DNA of 64,000 nucleotides from JBNJGB01 sp051747385 (GTDB taxonomy: Bacteria > Myxococcota_A > UBA9042 > PHBI01 > JACKFB01). The stretch spans positions 227,504-291,503 of the forward strand of contig JBNJGB010000002.1 of NCBI GenBank assembly GCA_051747385.1. Reading direction: 5' to 3'. A model generated the notes under the pieces. The model searched no databases, was not told the origin of the DNA, and saw only the letters and a program-made list of their open reading frames with translations. The position numbers and the translations under genes are program-made. Shown here in pieces: positions 24,640 to 32,577 of this stretch (positions within the stretch are counted from its first letter, which is position 1; every line of letters begins with the position of its first letter).

Positions 24640-26883
24640 TCAGTAGCCCACGTCCTCCGGGACGTCGTAGTCGACCTCGACGGGGAAGAGGCGGTCGAGG
24701 AGGGGCGCGCGGTCGGCGGCGTCGGGGACGTACAGGTAGAGGTTCCGCAGCATGTGCCCGGCGACCATCCGGGCATAGGCGCGGGCCTCGTTGTACGAGA
24801 TCTCCTCGGCCAGGACCGCCAGGGAGGCGCCCGGGTTCTCACGGAGCCACCGGGCCACGGGCTCGGGGCCGGCGTTGTAGCTGGCCGCGGTGAGCACGAG
24901 CTGGCCGTTCCAGGTGGCGTCGTGGTTCGCCATGTAGAAAAAGGAGAACGGGAAGCCCACCCGCGGGTCCGGGAACGTGGGGGCCTCGTAGGTCGTGCCC
25001 ATGTCCGCCGCCACCTTCTCGGCGGTCTGGGGGATCATCTGCAGGGCCCCGATGGCGTCCGCGGCCGAGACCATGGCCGGGTGATAGCGGCTCTCCTGGC
25101 GCATGATGGCCCACACGAACGTCGGCGGGACGCCATGCTCCTCCCCGAGGCGCTCCACCAGGTGCCGATACGCCCGCGGATAGGCGAGCAGCCAGCGGAC
25201 GCCGCCCCGATCCTCCAGCTTCATCATGGCGCCCAGGCGGCCGTCGCTGACCACGCGCCAGGCGTGCTTGAAGTCCTCCACCGCGTGCGACACGAAGCGG
25301 ATGAACTCCAGGCGCTGCGCGCGCGGGACGGCCCGCTCCACGCGGCTCCGGATGCTCCGGTACTCGGCCCGGGCGCGGTCCACCTCGCCGATCTCGACGA
25401 GCCGCCGCACGCGCCGGAAGCGCGAGGCCGTGCGCCCGCTCAGCCCCGGCCAGTCCCACGCCGCCGGATCCAGGGGGTGCGCGGCCAGGGCCTCCCCGCC
25501 TCCCTCGGGCCACGGGAGCTTCGACGCCCGCGGATCGCGCCCGTCCCACCGGGCGAGCAGCTGCTGGCCCAGGACGTCGTACCAGGTCAGCGGATAGTGC
25601 TTCCGCAGGCGCGCCAGCTTGTCGCGGGCCTCGTCCCGACGGTCCAGCCGGTCGAAGGCCACCGCCTGCCAGTACCAGGCCTTCCCGCGCATGAGCTGAC
25701 CGCCGTACGGGACGAGGTGCTCGAACGCCTCGATGGCCTGCTCCCAGCGCTCGTTCCGCAGGTGGCACCAGGCCACGAAGCCCCGGACGTACGACTTGCG
25801 GCGGCCGTGCACGCGGATGTATCGCTTCAGGTGCGGCAGGGCCTCGTCGCACCGGCGCTCGTCGTAGGGCAGCCAGCCTTCGTAGTAGTCCACGGTCTCC
25901 CGGAACTTCCCGCGCGGATAGCGCTTCCGATACCGGGCGCCGACCTCGAGGGCCTCCTCGTAGCGGTCCTCCTTCACGAAGGTCCGCATCAACCCGAACA
26001 GGGCGTCCTCCCGGTGGCTCCCGCCCTCCTCCAGCACGCGCCGGAACATGGCCCGGGCCTCCCCGGGGGCGTCCCGGAGGCGGTGCAGGCCGATGTCGCC
26101 CACCCGCCAGGCCGCCTCGCGGCCCAGGCGCGGGTGATCGAGGAGGCGGCGGAGCTCACGGCGCGCCTCCTCGTACCGGAACACGCGCATGAGGCGGCGG
26201 GCCCGGCGGAAGCGCTCCCGATCCGACAGGTCCTCCACCGACACCGGCATGCCCCCCGCCTGCGCCGCCTCGGTTCCGGGGTGATAGCGCAGGAGGCGCC
26301 GGGCATGCCTCGTCGCCGCCTCGGGGTCGGAGTCCGCCAGGCGGAGCGCCAGCCTCCGCAGCGCCCGGGCCCGGAGATGCCGCGGGCCGTCGCCGTCCGC
26401 CACCCGCCGCAGGGTGCCGGCGGCCTCCTCCGGGCGCTCCAGCGCATCCAGGACCTCCGCGCGGAGCAGCCGCAGGTCCGCCTCCTCCGAGTCGGGCAGG
26501 CCGGCCGCCAGGGCGTCGTCGAGGGCCTCCAGGGCGGCCTCGTCCTCTGCCTGCAGGGCGCGGCCGCGCGCCAGCCACAGCAGCCGGCGGTCGTCCACCG
26601 GCTCCCACGGGGCCGGGAGCGCCTCCAGGTAGCGCGCGCCCTCGGCCCGACCCCGGTCCACGAGAATGCGTCCGAGCAGGTAGCGGGCGTCCCGTCGCGC
26701 CGCCTCGTCGTCCATGAGCGGCAGCATCGCGGACAGGGCGGTGGTGGCCGCGCCGATGCGCCCCGCGCGGACCCACTCGCGCACGTCCTCCAGGTGCTCC
26801 GCCGGGTCGGGCACGTCGGGTGCACCTCCCAGGGCGATCACGCTGATCAGCACGGTCAGGGCGCCACACACGGCGGCCATCAT
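24640..26883 (-). CDS. Soluble lytic murein transglycosylase, Slt70-like
   Basis: 747 aa. Cleaves peptidoglycan glycan strands in the periplasm. N-terminal signal ('MMAAVCGALTVLISVIALGG'), then a long superhelical TPR-like domain to about residue 560, and a C-terminal goose-lysozyme-like domain with 'FVWAIMRQESRYHPAMVSAA' (catalytic Glu597), 'GALQMIPQTAEKVAADMG' and 'LTAASYNAGPEPVARWL'. Longer than E. coli Slt (about 645 aa), the extra being in the helical part. The hydrolase gene ends 31 nt upstream on the same strand. Confidence 0.9.
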   Translation of the reverse strand: MMAAVCGALTVLISVIALGGAPDVPDPAEHLEDVREWVRAGRIGAATTALSAMLPLMDDEAARRDARYLLGRILVDRGRAEGARYLEALPAPWEPVDDRRLLWLARGRALQAEDEAALEALDDALAAGLPDSEEADLRLLRAEVLDALERPEEAAGTLRRVADGDGPRHLRARALRRLALRLADSDPEAATRHARRLLRYHPGTEAAQAGGMPVSVEDLSDRERFRRARRLMRVFRYEEARRELRRLLDHPRLGREAAWRVGDIGLHRLRDAPGEARAMFRRVLEEGGSHREDALFGLMRTFVKEDRYEEALEVGARYRKRYPRGKFRETVDYYEGWLPYDERRCDEALPHLKRYIRVHGRRKSYVRGFVAWCHLRNERWEQAIEAFEHLVPYGGQLMRGKAWYWQAVAFDRLDRRDEARDKLARLRKHYPLTWYDVLGQQLLARWDGRDPRASKLPWPEGGGEALAAHPLDPAAWDWPGLSGRTASRFRRVRRLVEIGEVDRARAEYRSIRSRVERAVPRAQRLEFIRFVSHAVEDFKHAWRVVSDGRLGAMMKLEDRGGVRWLLAYPRAYRHLVERLGEEHGVPPTFVWAIMRQESRYHPAMVSAADAIGALQMIPQTAEKVAADMGTTYEAPTFPDPRVGFPFSFFYMANHDATWNGQLVLTAASYNAGPEPVARWLRENPGASLAVLAEEISYNEARAYARMVAGHMLRNLYLYVPDAADRAPLLDRLFPVEVDYDVPEDVGY

Positions 26884-26914
26884 CGGGGAGAGGCGCCCGG
26901 GACGCCAGCTCCGG

Positions 26915-27796
26915 TCATCCGTCCAGGTGCTCCAGCAGCACCTCGTGGAAGCGCGCCGGTCGCTCCAGGTGCATGAAATGCCCCGCCCCCGCGAGCCTCT
27001 CGGTCCGCACCCCGGCGGGGAAGTCGCGCGGTTCCACGCCCACGTCCCAGGCCCGCGGGTCCATGCAGCCGTCGTCCTCCCCGGCGACCAGGAGGCTCGG
27101 CGTCCGCAGACGCGACGTGAGCAGGCGCCAGGTCTCCCGTCCGCGCGGGGTCACGACGTCCGGGAGGGCGCGGTAGTAGCCCAACGCCGCCGGGAGGACG
27201 CCCGGCCGGGCCAGGGTCTCGATCACGTGGCGCATCTCGTGCTCCGGGCAGCGCCAGCCGGGGGACCAGCGACGCCAGAGACGGCGGATCCCCGCCCCGC
27301 CGTTCGCCAGAAGGGCCCGCTCGGGCAGGCCCGGAAGCTGAAAGAAGGCCATGTAGGCCAGCCGCGGCAGGGCCTGCGGCACCCGGCGCATCATCCGGCC
27401 CGCCCGTCGCAGCGGCGGCACCGCCAGGAGCGTCGCCGAGGCCACCCGCTCCGGGGCCATGGCCGTCACGACCGACGTCACGGCCGCGCCCCAGTCGTGG
27501 CCGACCAGGTGCGCTCGCGGCGCCTCCAGGCGATCCATCCACGCGAGGACGTCGCGCGCCACGGTGGACAGGTGGACGTCGCCGTCGGCCGGGACGCTGG
27601 AGGGCTCGTAGCCGCGCAGGCTCGGAGCCACGGCGCGATAGCCCGCGTCCGCCAGGAACGGCAGCGCGTGTCGCCACGTGCGCCGGTGATCCGGAAACCC
27701 GTGGAGGCACAGCACCAGCGGCCCGTCCCCGACGACGTCGGCGGTGAAGCGCAGCGGACCGCGCTGCAGGCGGATGGTCGGCGATACGGCGGGCAC
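26915..27796 (-). CDS. Alpha/beta hydrolase
   Basis: 293 aa from the GTG at 27796; GGGAGG lies about 15 nt upstream, so the start is only fairly sure. 'LVLCLHGFPDHRRTWRHALP' is the oxyanion-hole loop, 'APRAHLVGHDWGAAVTSVVT' gives the nucleophile Asp in a GHDWG elbow typical of epoxide hydrolases and haloalkane dehalogenases, and 'LAGAGHFMHLERPARFHEVL' holds the catalytic His. Substrate unknown. Divergent from the MaoC gene and followed by slt. Confidence 0.8.
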   Translation of the reverse strand: MPAVSPTIRLQRGPLRFTADVVGDGPLVLCLHGFPDHRRTWRHALPFLADAGYRAVAPSLRGYEPSSVPADGDVHLSTVARDVLAWMDRLEAPRAHLVGHDWGAAVTSVVTAMAPERVASATLLAVPPLRRAGRMMRRVPQALPRLAYMAFFQLPGLPERALLANGGAGIRRLWRRWSPGWRCPEHEMRHVIETLARPGVLPAALGYYRALPDVVTPRGRETWRLLTSRLRTPSLLVAGEDDGCMDPRAWDVGVEPRDFPAGVRTERLAGAGHFMHLERPARFHEVLLEHLDG

Positions 27797-27830
27797 GTCC
27801 CGTGTGTAGCCCTCCCCCGACGCGTTGCCA

Positions 27831-27847
27831 ACCGGGGCAGCCCCGGT
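27831..27847. promoter_or_regulatory. 17-bp palindrome ACCGGGGCAGCCCCGGT in divergent region
   Basis: Perfect inverted repeat centred between the hydrolase and MaoC genes. It could be an operator or a hairpin; no -10/-35 pair is clear beside it. Confidence 0.4.
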
Positions 27848-27901
27848 GCCCGAGCGGCGCCGTTTCTGGTATGCCGTCGGCCTCACCCAAGGAGGAGCAC
27901 C

Positions 27902-28300
27902 ATGGCCCTGGAGATCGGTCAGAGCGCGTCGTTCACGAAGACGATCACCGAAGCCGACGTCGTCCTGTTCGCGGGCATCACCGGCGACATGAACCCCGTC
28001 CACGTCGACGAGACCTACGCCTCCGGCACGCCGTTCGGCGGCCGCATCGCCCACGGGATGCTGGGCGCCGGCCTGATCTCGACGGTCCTCGGGACGCGGC
28101 TGCCCGGACCGGGGAGCCTCTACCTGGGCCAGACGCTGCAGTTCAAGGCGCCCACGCGGATCGGCGACACGGTGACCGCGACGGTGACCGTGAAGAAGGT
28201 CCGCGAGGACAAGCCCATCTACACCCTGGAGACCGTCTGCACGAACCAGGACGACGAGGTCCTCGTCGAGGGCGAGGCGGTCGTGAAGTACGAGGGGTGA
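27902..28300 (+). CDS. MaoC-like (R)-enoyl-CoA hydratase
   Basis: 132 aa, ATG after AAGGAGGAG. Single hot-dog domain of PhaJ size. The hydratase motif 'FAGITGDMNPVHVDETYA' supplies the catalytic Asp and His; 'GGRIAHGMLGAGLISTVLG' and 'YLGQTLQFKAPTRIGDTVTA' follow as in the family. Hydrates trans-2-enoyl-CoA, linking beta-oxidation to polyester or other routes. Stands alone; no polyhydroxyalkanoate genes nearby. Confidence 0.88.
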   Translation: MALEIGQSASFTKTITEADVVLFAGITGDMNPVHVDETYASGTPFGGRIAHGMLGAGLISTVLGTRLPGPGSLYLGQTLQFKAPTRIGDTVTATVTVKKVREDKPIYTLETVCTNQDDEVLVEGEAVVKYEG

Positions 28301-28316
28301 TCGCCCCGGGCGGCCC

Positions 28317-29099
28317 TCACTCCTCCTCTCGCTCTTGTCCGGGGCGCCGCGGAGCCGAGGCGCCCCGCCGATCGCCCCGCTCCTGGGGGAGGGTGGGGAC
28401 CCACCGCTCCATCACGTGGAACATCTCGAGGGCGCCCTCGGCCACGGCGGCCAGCAACCGCTCGAGCGGCCTCCGGGGACGCCTGGGGCGCACGGTGCCG
28501 TCGTCCTGCTCGACCATCTCGGGCACGGCGGACGGCGGCGGGGCGAGCGGCACGTCCAGGACCATCGCCTCCCCCTCGCTGTCCACCTGGATGGTGTCCA
28601 CGGCGAGCTCCTCCAGGAGCGCCCGGATGCGCGCGTTGGAGGCCAGGGCCGTGGCCCGGAAGCGGGTGATGCCCCGCTCGAGGGCCGCCTCGGCCAGCCG
28701 GGACAGCAGCAGCCGCCCGAGCCCGCGCCCCTGGAAGGAGTCCACCACGGTGACGGCGCCTTCCGCCGCCGTCGGATCGTCCACCAGGCGCACGAAGCGG
28801 GCCAGGCCCAGCGGATCGACCCGCCCCAGCACGTCGAGGCGGCTGGCCCCGATCGCCACGTGATCGACGCAGTCCACCTCGGTCAGATAGCGGAGCTCCC
28901 CGTCGGTGAGCGAGTCCTTGGCCGTCAAGAACCGCATGTAGCGGGTCTCCGGCGACATGCGGCGCAGGCCGTCGAGCAGCAGGCTCTTGTCGGACGGGCG
29001 CACCATTCGCAGGTGCACGACCGTGCCGTCCGGGAGCTCCACGTCCTCCGTCCAGTCCGGCCCCATGCGGTACTGCTCGAGCTGTCGCGGATCCACCAT
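28317..29099 (-). CDS. GNAT-family N-acetyltransferase
   Basis: 260 aa. ATG at 29099 chosen because GGGAGGG is 6 nt upstream. N-terminal 'DWTEDVELPDGTVVHLRMVR' then a GNAT fold: acetyl-CoA loop 'VVDSFQGRGLGRLLLSRLAE' and 'GITRFRATALASNARIRALL'. 'MSPETRYMRFLTAKDSLTD' is often seen in protein acetyltransferases related to Pat. After about residue 195 comes a Pro/Arg-rich tail of some 65 residues, atypical of the family. Substrate unknown. Confidence 0.8.
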   Translation of the reverse strand: MVDPRQLEQYRMGPDWTEDVELPDGTVVHLRMVRPSDKSLLLDGLRRMSPETRYMRFLTAKDSLTDGELRYLTEVDCVDHVAIGASRLDVLGRVDPLGLARFVRLVDDPTAAEGAVTVVDSFQGRGLGRLLLSRLAEAALERGITRFRATALASNARIRALLEELAVDTIQVDSEGEAMVLDVPLAPPPSAVPEMVEQDDGTVRPRRPRRPLERLLAAVAEGALEMFHVMERWVPTLPQERGDRRGASAPRRPGQEREEE

Positions 29100-29185
29100 G
29101 GATGCCCTCCCACGTCCCCTCCCGGGAAGGGTAGGCTCCCGGGGCGTGTTCGTCACCCCCGAGCGCATGGCGCGGCCCGGATACA

Positions 29186-29348
29186 CAGGGCAATCGCAAA
29201 GTCGGAGAAGTGTGGTCCGCCCGGCGATGCGGCGCCCGGCGCCGGATTGCACCCGCTCGGAAACGATGGCTTTTGCGCGTCTGAGAGCAGGCAAGGGCAC
29301 GGGCACGGGCAAGGGCAAGGGAGGGCGATCGACTGTGCGATCGCCCTG
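29186..29348. mobile_element. MITE-like element: 13-bp terminal inverted repeats, 10-bp target duplication
   Basis: Left end CAGGGCAATCGCA (29186-29198) and right end TGCGATCGCCCTG (29336-29348) are inverted repeats with 12 of 13 matches. Immediately outside both ends is the identical 10-mer CCCGGATACA (29176-29185 and 29349-29358). Length 163 bp, no coding capacity. This is the layout of a non-autonomous transposon. Inside are a G-quadruplex motif and a perfect 9-bp hairpin (29323-29346) overlapping the right end. Confidence 0.65.
29295..29325 (+). other. G-quadruplex motif, six G3 runs
   Basis: Runs of GGG separated by CAC, CAC, CAA, CAA and A, so it is a strong intramolecular quadruplex candidate on the + strand. 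It would be in the mRNA leader only if transcription starts upstream of it. Confidence 0.6.
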
Positions 29349-29640
29349 CCCGGATACAGGCAAGCTCTTGACTCGGCGCGCCTCCGGACGCAAGTTACTG
29401 CGCGAAAGCAGAGAGAAATCTCGAACGACGCTACCAAGTCGGGGCATGCGCCCGGCGCCCAGGGTGGGCAGCCGGAGCTTTCCAGCCCCGAGCGGCTCGG
29501 CCCCATCCCACCCGCCGAGCCGACGCTGGTCTCAGGGAAACAACAGAAGGACCGGCCGAACGTGGGCGTCGACCCACGAGCCGGGGTCCCGTGAGCGCGA
29601 GGAAGGCGACACGGCCCGGCGAGAGACAGGAAGGAACCAC

Positions 29641-31074
29641 TTGAAATTTGCTGATCTGAACCTCCCCGAGCCGCTTCTGACGGCCGTGGAGGAACTCGGC
29701 TGGGAGACTCCGACCCCCATCCAGGCCCAGGCCCTCCCCCACCTCCTCGACGACGAGGATCTGGCGGGGCAGGCGCAGACGGGCACCGGCAAGACCGCCT
29801 GCTTCCTGCTGGCGGCGATGAAGAAGCTGCTCGAGGGCGAGCGGCCCGACGACGGTACGCCGCGAACGCTGATCGTGGCCCCGACGCGCGAGCTGGCGAT
29901 GCAGATCGCGGGCGACGCCAAGGAGCTCGCCGTCCACACGGATCTCGAGATCGCCCTCGCCTACGGCGGGACGAACTGGGAGAAGCAGGCCAACGATCTC
30001 CGGACCGGCGCGGACATCGTCGTCGGGACGCCGGGGCGCCTCATCGACTATCACAAGCGCCGCGTGCTCGACCTGCGGAACATCGAGGTCTTCGTCCTGG
30101 ACGAGGCCGACCGCATGTTCGACATGGGCTTCATCAAGGACATCAGCTACCTGTACCGGAGCGTGCCGAGCAAGAGCGAGCGCCAGTCGCTGCTGTTCTC
30201 GGCGACCCTCCGCGAGGACGTGATGCGCCTCGCCTACCGGTTCATGGACCACCCGGTGAACGTCTCGGTGACGCCGGAGGAGCTGGTCGTCGACAAGATC
30301 GACCAGGTACTCTACCACGTCGCCTCCGACGAGAAGCTGGAGCTGCTGCTGGGCCTCCTGCAGAAGGAGCAGCCCGACAAGTCCCTGGTCTTCGTCAACA
30401 CCAAGCGGTGGGGCGAGGAGCTGACCTGGCGGCTCAACCAGAACGGCTACCAGGCCGTCTACATGTCCGGCGACATCCCCCAGCGGAAGCGCCAGAAGTT
30501 CATCGAGGCCTTCAAGGAGGGGAAGATCGACCTCCTGGTGGCCACGGACGTGGCGAGCCGCGGGATCCACGTGGACGACGTGACCCACGTGTTCAACTAC
30601 GACATCCCGCAGGACCCCGAGGACTACGTCCACCGCATCGGCCGGACCGCCCGCGCCGGCGCCCGGGGCAACGCCATCACCCTCGCCTGCGAGAACTGGG
30701 TGATGAACCTGCCGGCCATCGAGAGCTACGTGGGCGACAAGATCCCGTCGGACGTGCCCGGCGAGGAGCTCATCGGCACGGACCACGCCGGCCGGTTCCG
30801 CCGGCACAAGAAGCCCTACACGGGCTGGCCCGGCGACGAGCGCAAGTCGAAGGACGCCGGCTCGGGGTCGAACAAGCGCGCCGGCTCGAAGCCGAAGAAG
30901 CGCGCCGAGTCGAAGCCGCGGAACGACGACGAGCGCAAGGCCGACGCCAGGCGCCCCGCCGACAAGCGGCGGCCGGCGAAGGCCTCGGGCGAGAAGAAGG
31001 AGTCCGGCGGCCGACGCCGCCGTCGTCGTCGCATCGGCGACGGGCCGGCCCTGTCCCCGCCCAGCGATGCGTAG
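29641..31074 (+). CDS. DEAD-box ATP-dependent RNA helicase, RhlB/RhlE-like
   Basis: 477 aa starting at TTG (29641), with AGGAAGGA 6 nt upstream; the conserved N-terminus 'KFADLNLPEPLLTAVEELGW' fits this start. Q motif 'TPTPIQAQALPHLL', Walker A 'AQTGTGKTA' (about 44-52), 'APTRELAMQ', DEAD at 154-157, 'LLFSATLRED', 'LVATDVASRGIHVDDV' and 'YVHRIGRTARAGARG' are all intact. A basic, low-complexity tail from about residue 400 ('GGRRRRRRR') probably binds RNA. Such helicases unwind structured RNA, often in cold or with RNase E. Confidence 0.9.
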   Translation: MKFADLNLPEPLLTAVEELGWETPTPIQAQALPHLLDDEDLAGQAQTGTGKTACFLLAAMKKLLEGERPDDGTPRTLIVAPTRELAMQIAGDAKELAVHTDLEIALAYGGTNWEKQANDLRTGADIVVGTPGRLIDYHKRRVLDLRNIEVFVLDEADRMFDMGFIKDISYLYRSVPSKSERQSLLFSATLREDVMRLAYRFMDHPVNVSVTPEELVVDKIDQVLYHVASDEKLELLLGLLQKEQPDKSLVFVNTKRWGEELTWRLNQNGYQAVYMSGDIPQRKRQKFIEAFKEGKIDLLVATDVASRGIHVDDVTHVFNYDIPQDPEDYVHRIGRTARAGARGNAITLACENWVMNLPAIESYVGDKIPSDVPGEELIGTDHAGRFRRHKKPYTGWPGDERKSKDAGSGSNKRAGSKPKKRAESKPRNDDERKADARRPADKRRPAKASGEKKESGGRRRRRRRIGDGPALSPPSDA

Positions 31075-31086
31075 GAGCCGGAGCGC

Positions 31087-31112
31087 GGCGCGCGACCTTC
31101 GGGTCACGCGCC
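31087..31112. terminator. Strong UUCG-tetraloop hairpin
   Basis: GGCGCG-C-GACC-TTCG-GGTC-A-CGCGCC: ten base pairs with one C/A mismatch around a C(UUCG)G loop, the most stable tetraloop type. It lies 13 nt after the helicase stop and 11 nt before the convergent flavoprotein stop. Confidence 0.75.
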
Positions 31113-31123
31113 GGGCCGGCCGT

Positions 31124-32416
31124 CTACGCTCGATCCCCGGCGATCCGGTCCGCGACGGCCGCCCAGCGGCCCACCCGGGCCGGATCCTCGGGATAGCGGG
31201 TGTACACCGCCCGCAGCGCGGCCATCCGGGCGAGCACCGGGCCCATGCGTGCCACCGTCCGAGGCTGCCGCAGCGCGGCCTTCGCCCGTGACGCCAACAG
31301 CCGCGGCCCGACGGGCAGAGGCTCCTGCGCGAGGGCGTAGCGGGCCGTCTCCGCGTCCATGAGACCCGAGGCCATGAGGCGCTCCACGTCGCCGGGCTCC
31401 AGGGTCTGCGAGAAGCGCCGGAAGGCGTCGTAGGCGGCGAGAAGTCCTCCCCAGCGGCGCATCCAGCGCACCGCGTAGCCCCGCGCCCCCTCCCCGCCGG
31501 CCAGCGCGTCGGCCAGCATGCGTCCCGCGATCATGCCGGCGCCGATGCCGCTGCCGTGGGCCGTGAAGACCTGGCAGCCCGCGTCGCCCAGCAGCGCGAC
31601 GCGCCCGTGGGCGAGGCGATCGGCCGGGCGTCGGAGCGGGATGGCCCGGGCTCCCCCGAAGACCCGCTCACCGATCCAGGGCTGCGCCTCGACGAAGCGG
31701 TCCAGCACCTCCCGGCCGGACGGATTGCCCAGGGCCGGGATGCTCCCCGTGAGGATGGAGACGTGCTCCCCCTCGAGGCGCACGTTCAGGATGGAGTAGC
31801 CTCCGGCGACGCCGGTGAAGCACAGCGTGTCGCCGGCCGGCACCTCGTGGCGCCGGAAGTAGGCCCTCGCGGCGTCCGGATCCTCGATCTCGCGCACCTC
31901 CTGGGCGGCCGCGCAGAGGTCCTCGCGGGCCACCTCCGGCGTCGGGGCCAGGCCGGCACCGCCGAGGCCGGACGCGTCCACGATCCACCGGGCGCGGAGG
32001 CTCCCGCGGTCCGTCTCCACCTGCTCGCCGTCCGCCCCCAGGACCCGGACGCCGCCCTCCAGCCGTGCCCCGGCCCGCCGCGCCTCGTCCTGGAGGCGCG
32101 CCACCAGGGCCCGCATGTCCACGTCCAGCACGCCGTGATCCGGGACCACCACGCGCCGGGGGCCCCAGCCCGCCACCAGGTGGAAGCCCTGGCCGGCCGC
32201 GACACGCTCCGGAGGCTCGGGCCGGTCGAAGCGCGCCTCGTCGAAGGCCCACGCGGGGACGCCATTCACCCAGCGCGCCCCGGCCTCCTCCAGCGGCCGC
32301 CGATCCAGCAGGGTCACGCGCAGGCCGCGGCGGGCGCAAGAGGCCGCGGCCGCCGCTCCTGCGGTCCCCGCGCCCACGATCAGCACGTCCGCGTCCATCC
32401 CGTCCGTCCACTCCAT
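31124..32416 (-). CDS. FAD-dependent oxidoreductase, geranylgeranyl-reductase/halogenase superfamily
   Basis: 430 aa, ATG with GGGAGG 6 nt upstream. FAD-binding Rossmann motif 'DVLIVGAGTAGAAAAASCAR' at the start, then the second FAD motif 'GRVALLGDAGCQVFTAHGSG' followed by 'IGAGMIAGRMLADALAGGEG', the layout of geranylgeranyl reductase and aromatic monooxygenase relatives. 'VLDVDMRALVARLQDEARRA' is the usual middle signature. The K-x-W-x halogenase motif is not evident. Substrate unknown; no isoprenoid or pigment genes beside it. Confidence 0.75.
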   Translation of the reverse strand: MEWTDGMDADVLIVGAGTAGAAAAASCARRGLRVTLLDRRPLEEAGARWVNGVPAWAFDEARFDRPEPPERVAAGQGFHLVAGWGPRRVVVPDHGVLDVDMRALVARLQDEARRAGARLEGGVRVLGADGEQVETDRGSLRARWIVDASGLGGAGLAPTPEVAREDLCAAAQEVREIEDPDAARAYFRRHEVPAGDTLCFTGVAGGYSILNVRLEGEHVSILTGSIPALGNPSGREVLDRFVEAQPWIGERVFGGARAIPLRRPADRLAHGRVALLGDAGCQVFTAHGSGIGAGMIAGRMLADALAGGEGARGYAVRWMRRWGGLLAAYDAFRRFSQTLEPGDVERLMASGLMDAETARYALAQEPLPVGPRLLASRAKAALRQPRTVARMGPVLARMAALRAVYTRYPEDPARVGRWAAVADRIAGDRA

Positions 32417-32577
32417 GGCTCGCCTCCCGGCCGGCCCCACCCAACCACCGGGCCGGCGCCGGCGCAACCGGCGGGGCACCACCACCGAGCCCGGCGGCAC
32501 GCCGCACCGCAGCGAGCCGATCCGGTTCGCCCGTCGATCCACGCACATCTCGGCACGAGGGTTCGTGGCCGACAGGG

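Larger units (their letters stand above)
29100..29640 (+). other. 541-nt non-coding region before the DEAD-box helicase
   Basis: No credible gene in either strand. It holds the MITE-like element (29186-29348), its flanking direct repeats, a weak TTGACT-N17-CAAGTT promoter candidate (29368-29396) and then about 240 nt of leader to the TTG start. Base composition is less GC-rich in the last 200 nt. Long leaders are known for cold-regulated RNA helicase genes; a regulatory leader is possible. Confidence 0.6.

Noticed and set aside
29291..29325. Tandem GGCAAG/GGCACG units as a CRISPR-like array
   Set aside because: Units are 6 nt with no spacers; better described as a quadruplex-forming low-complexity run.
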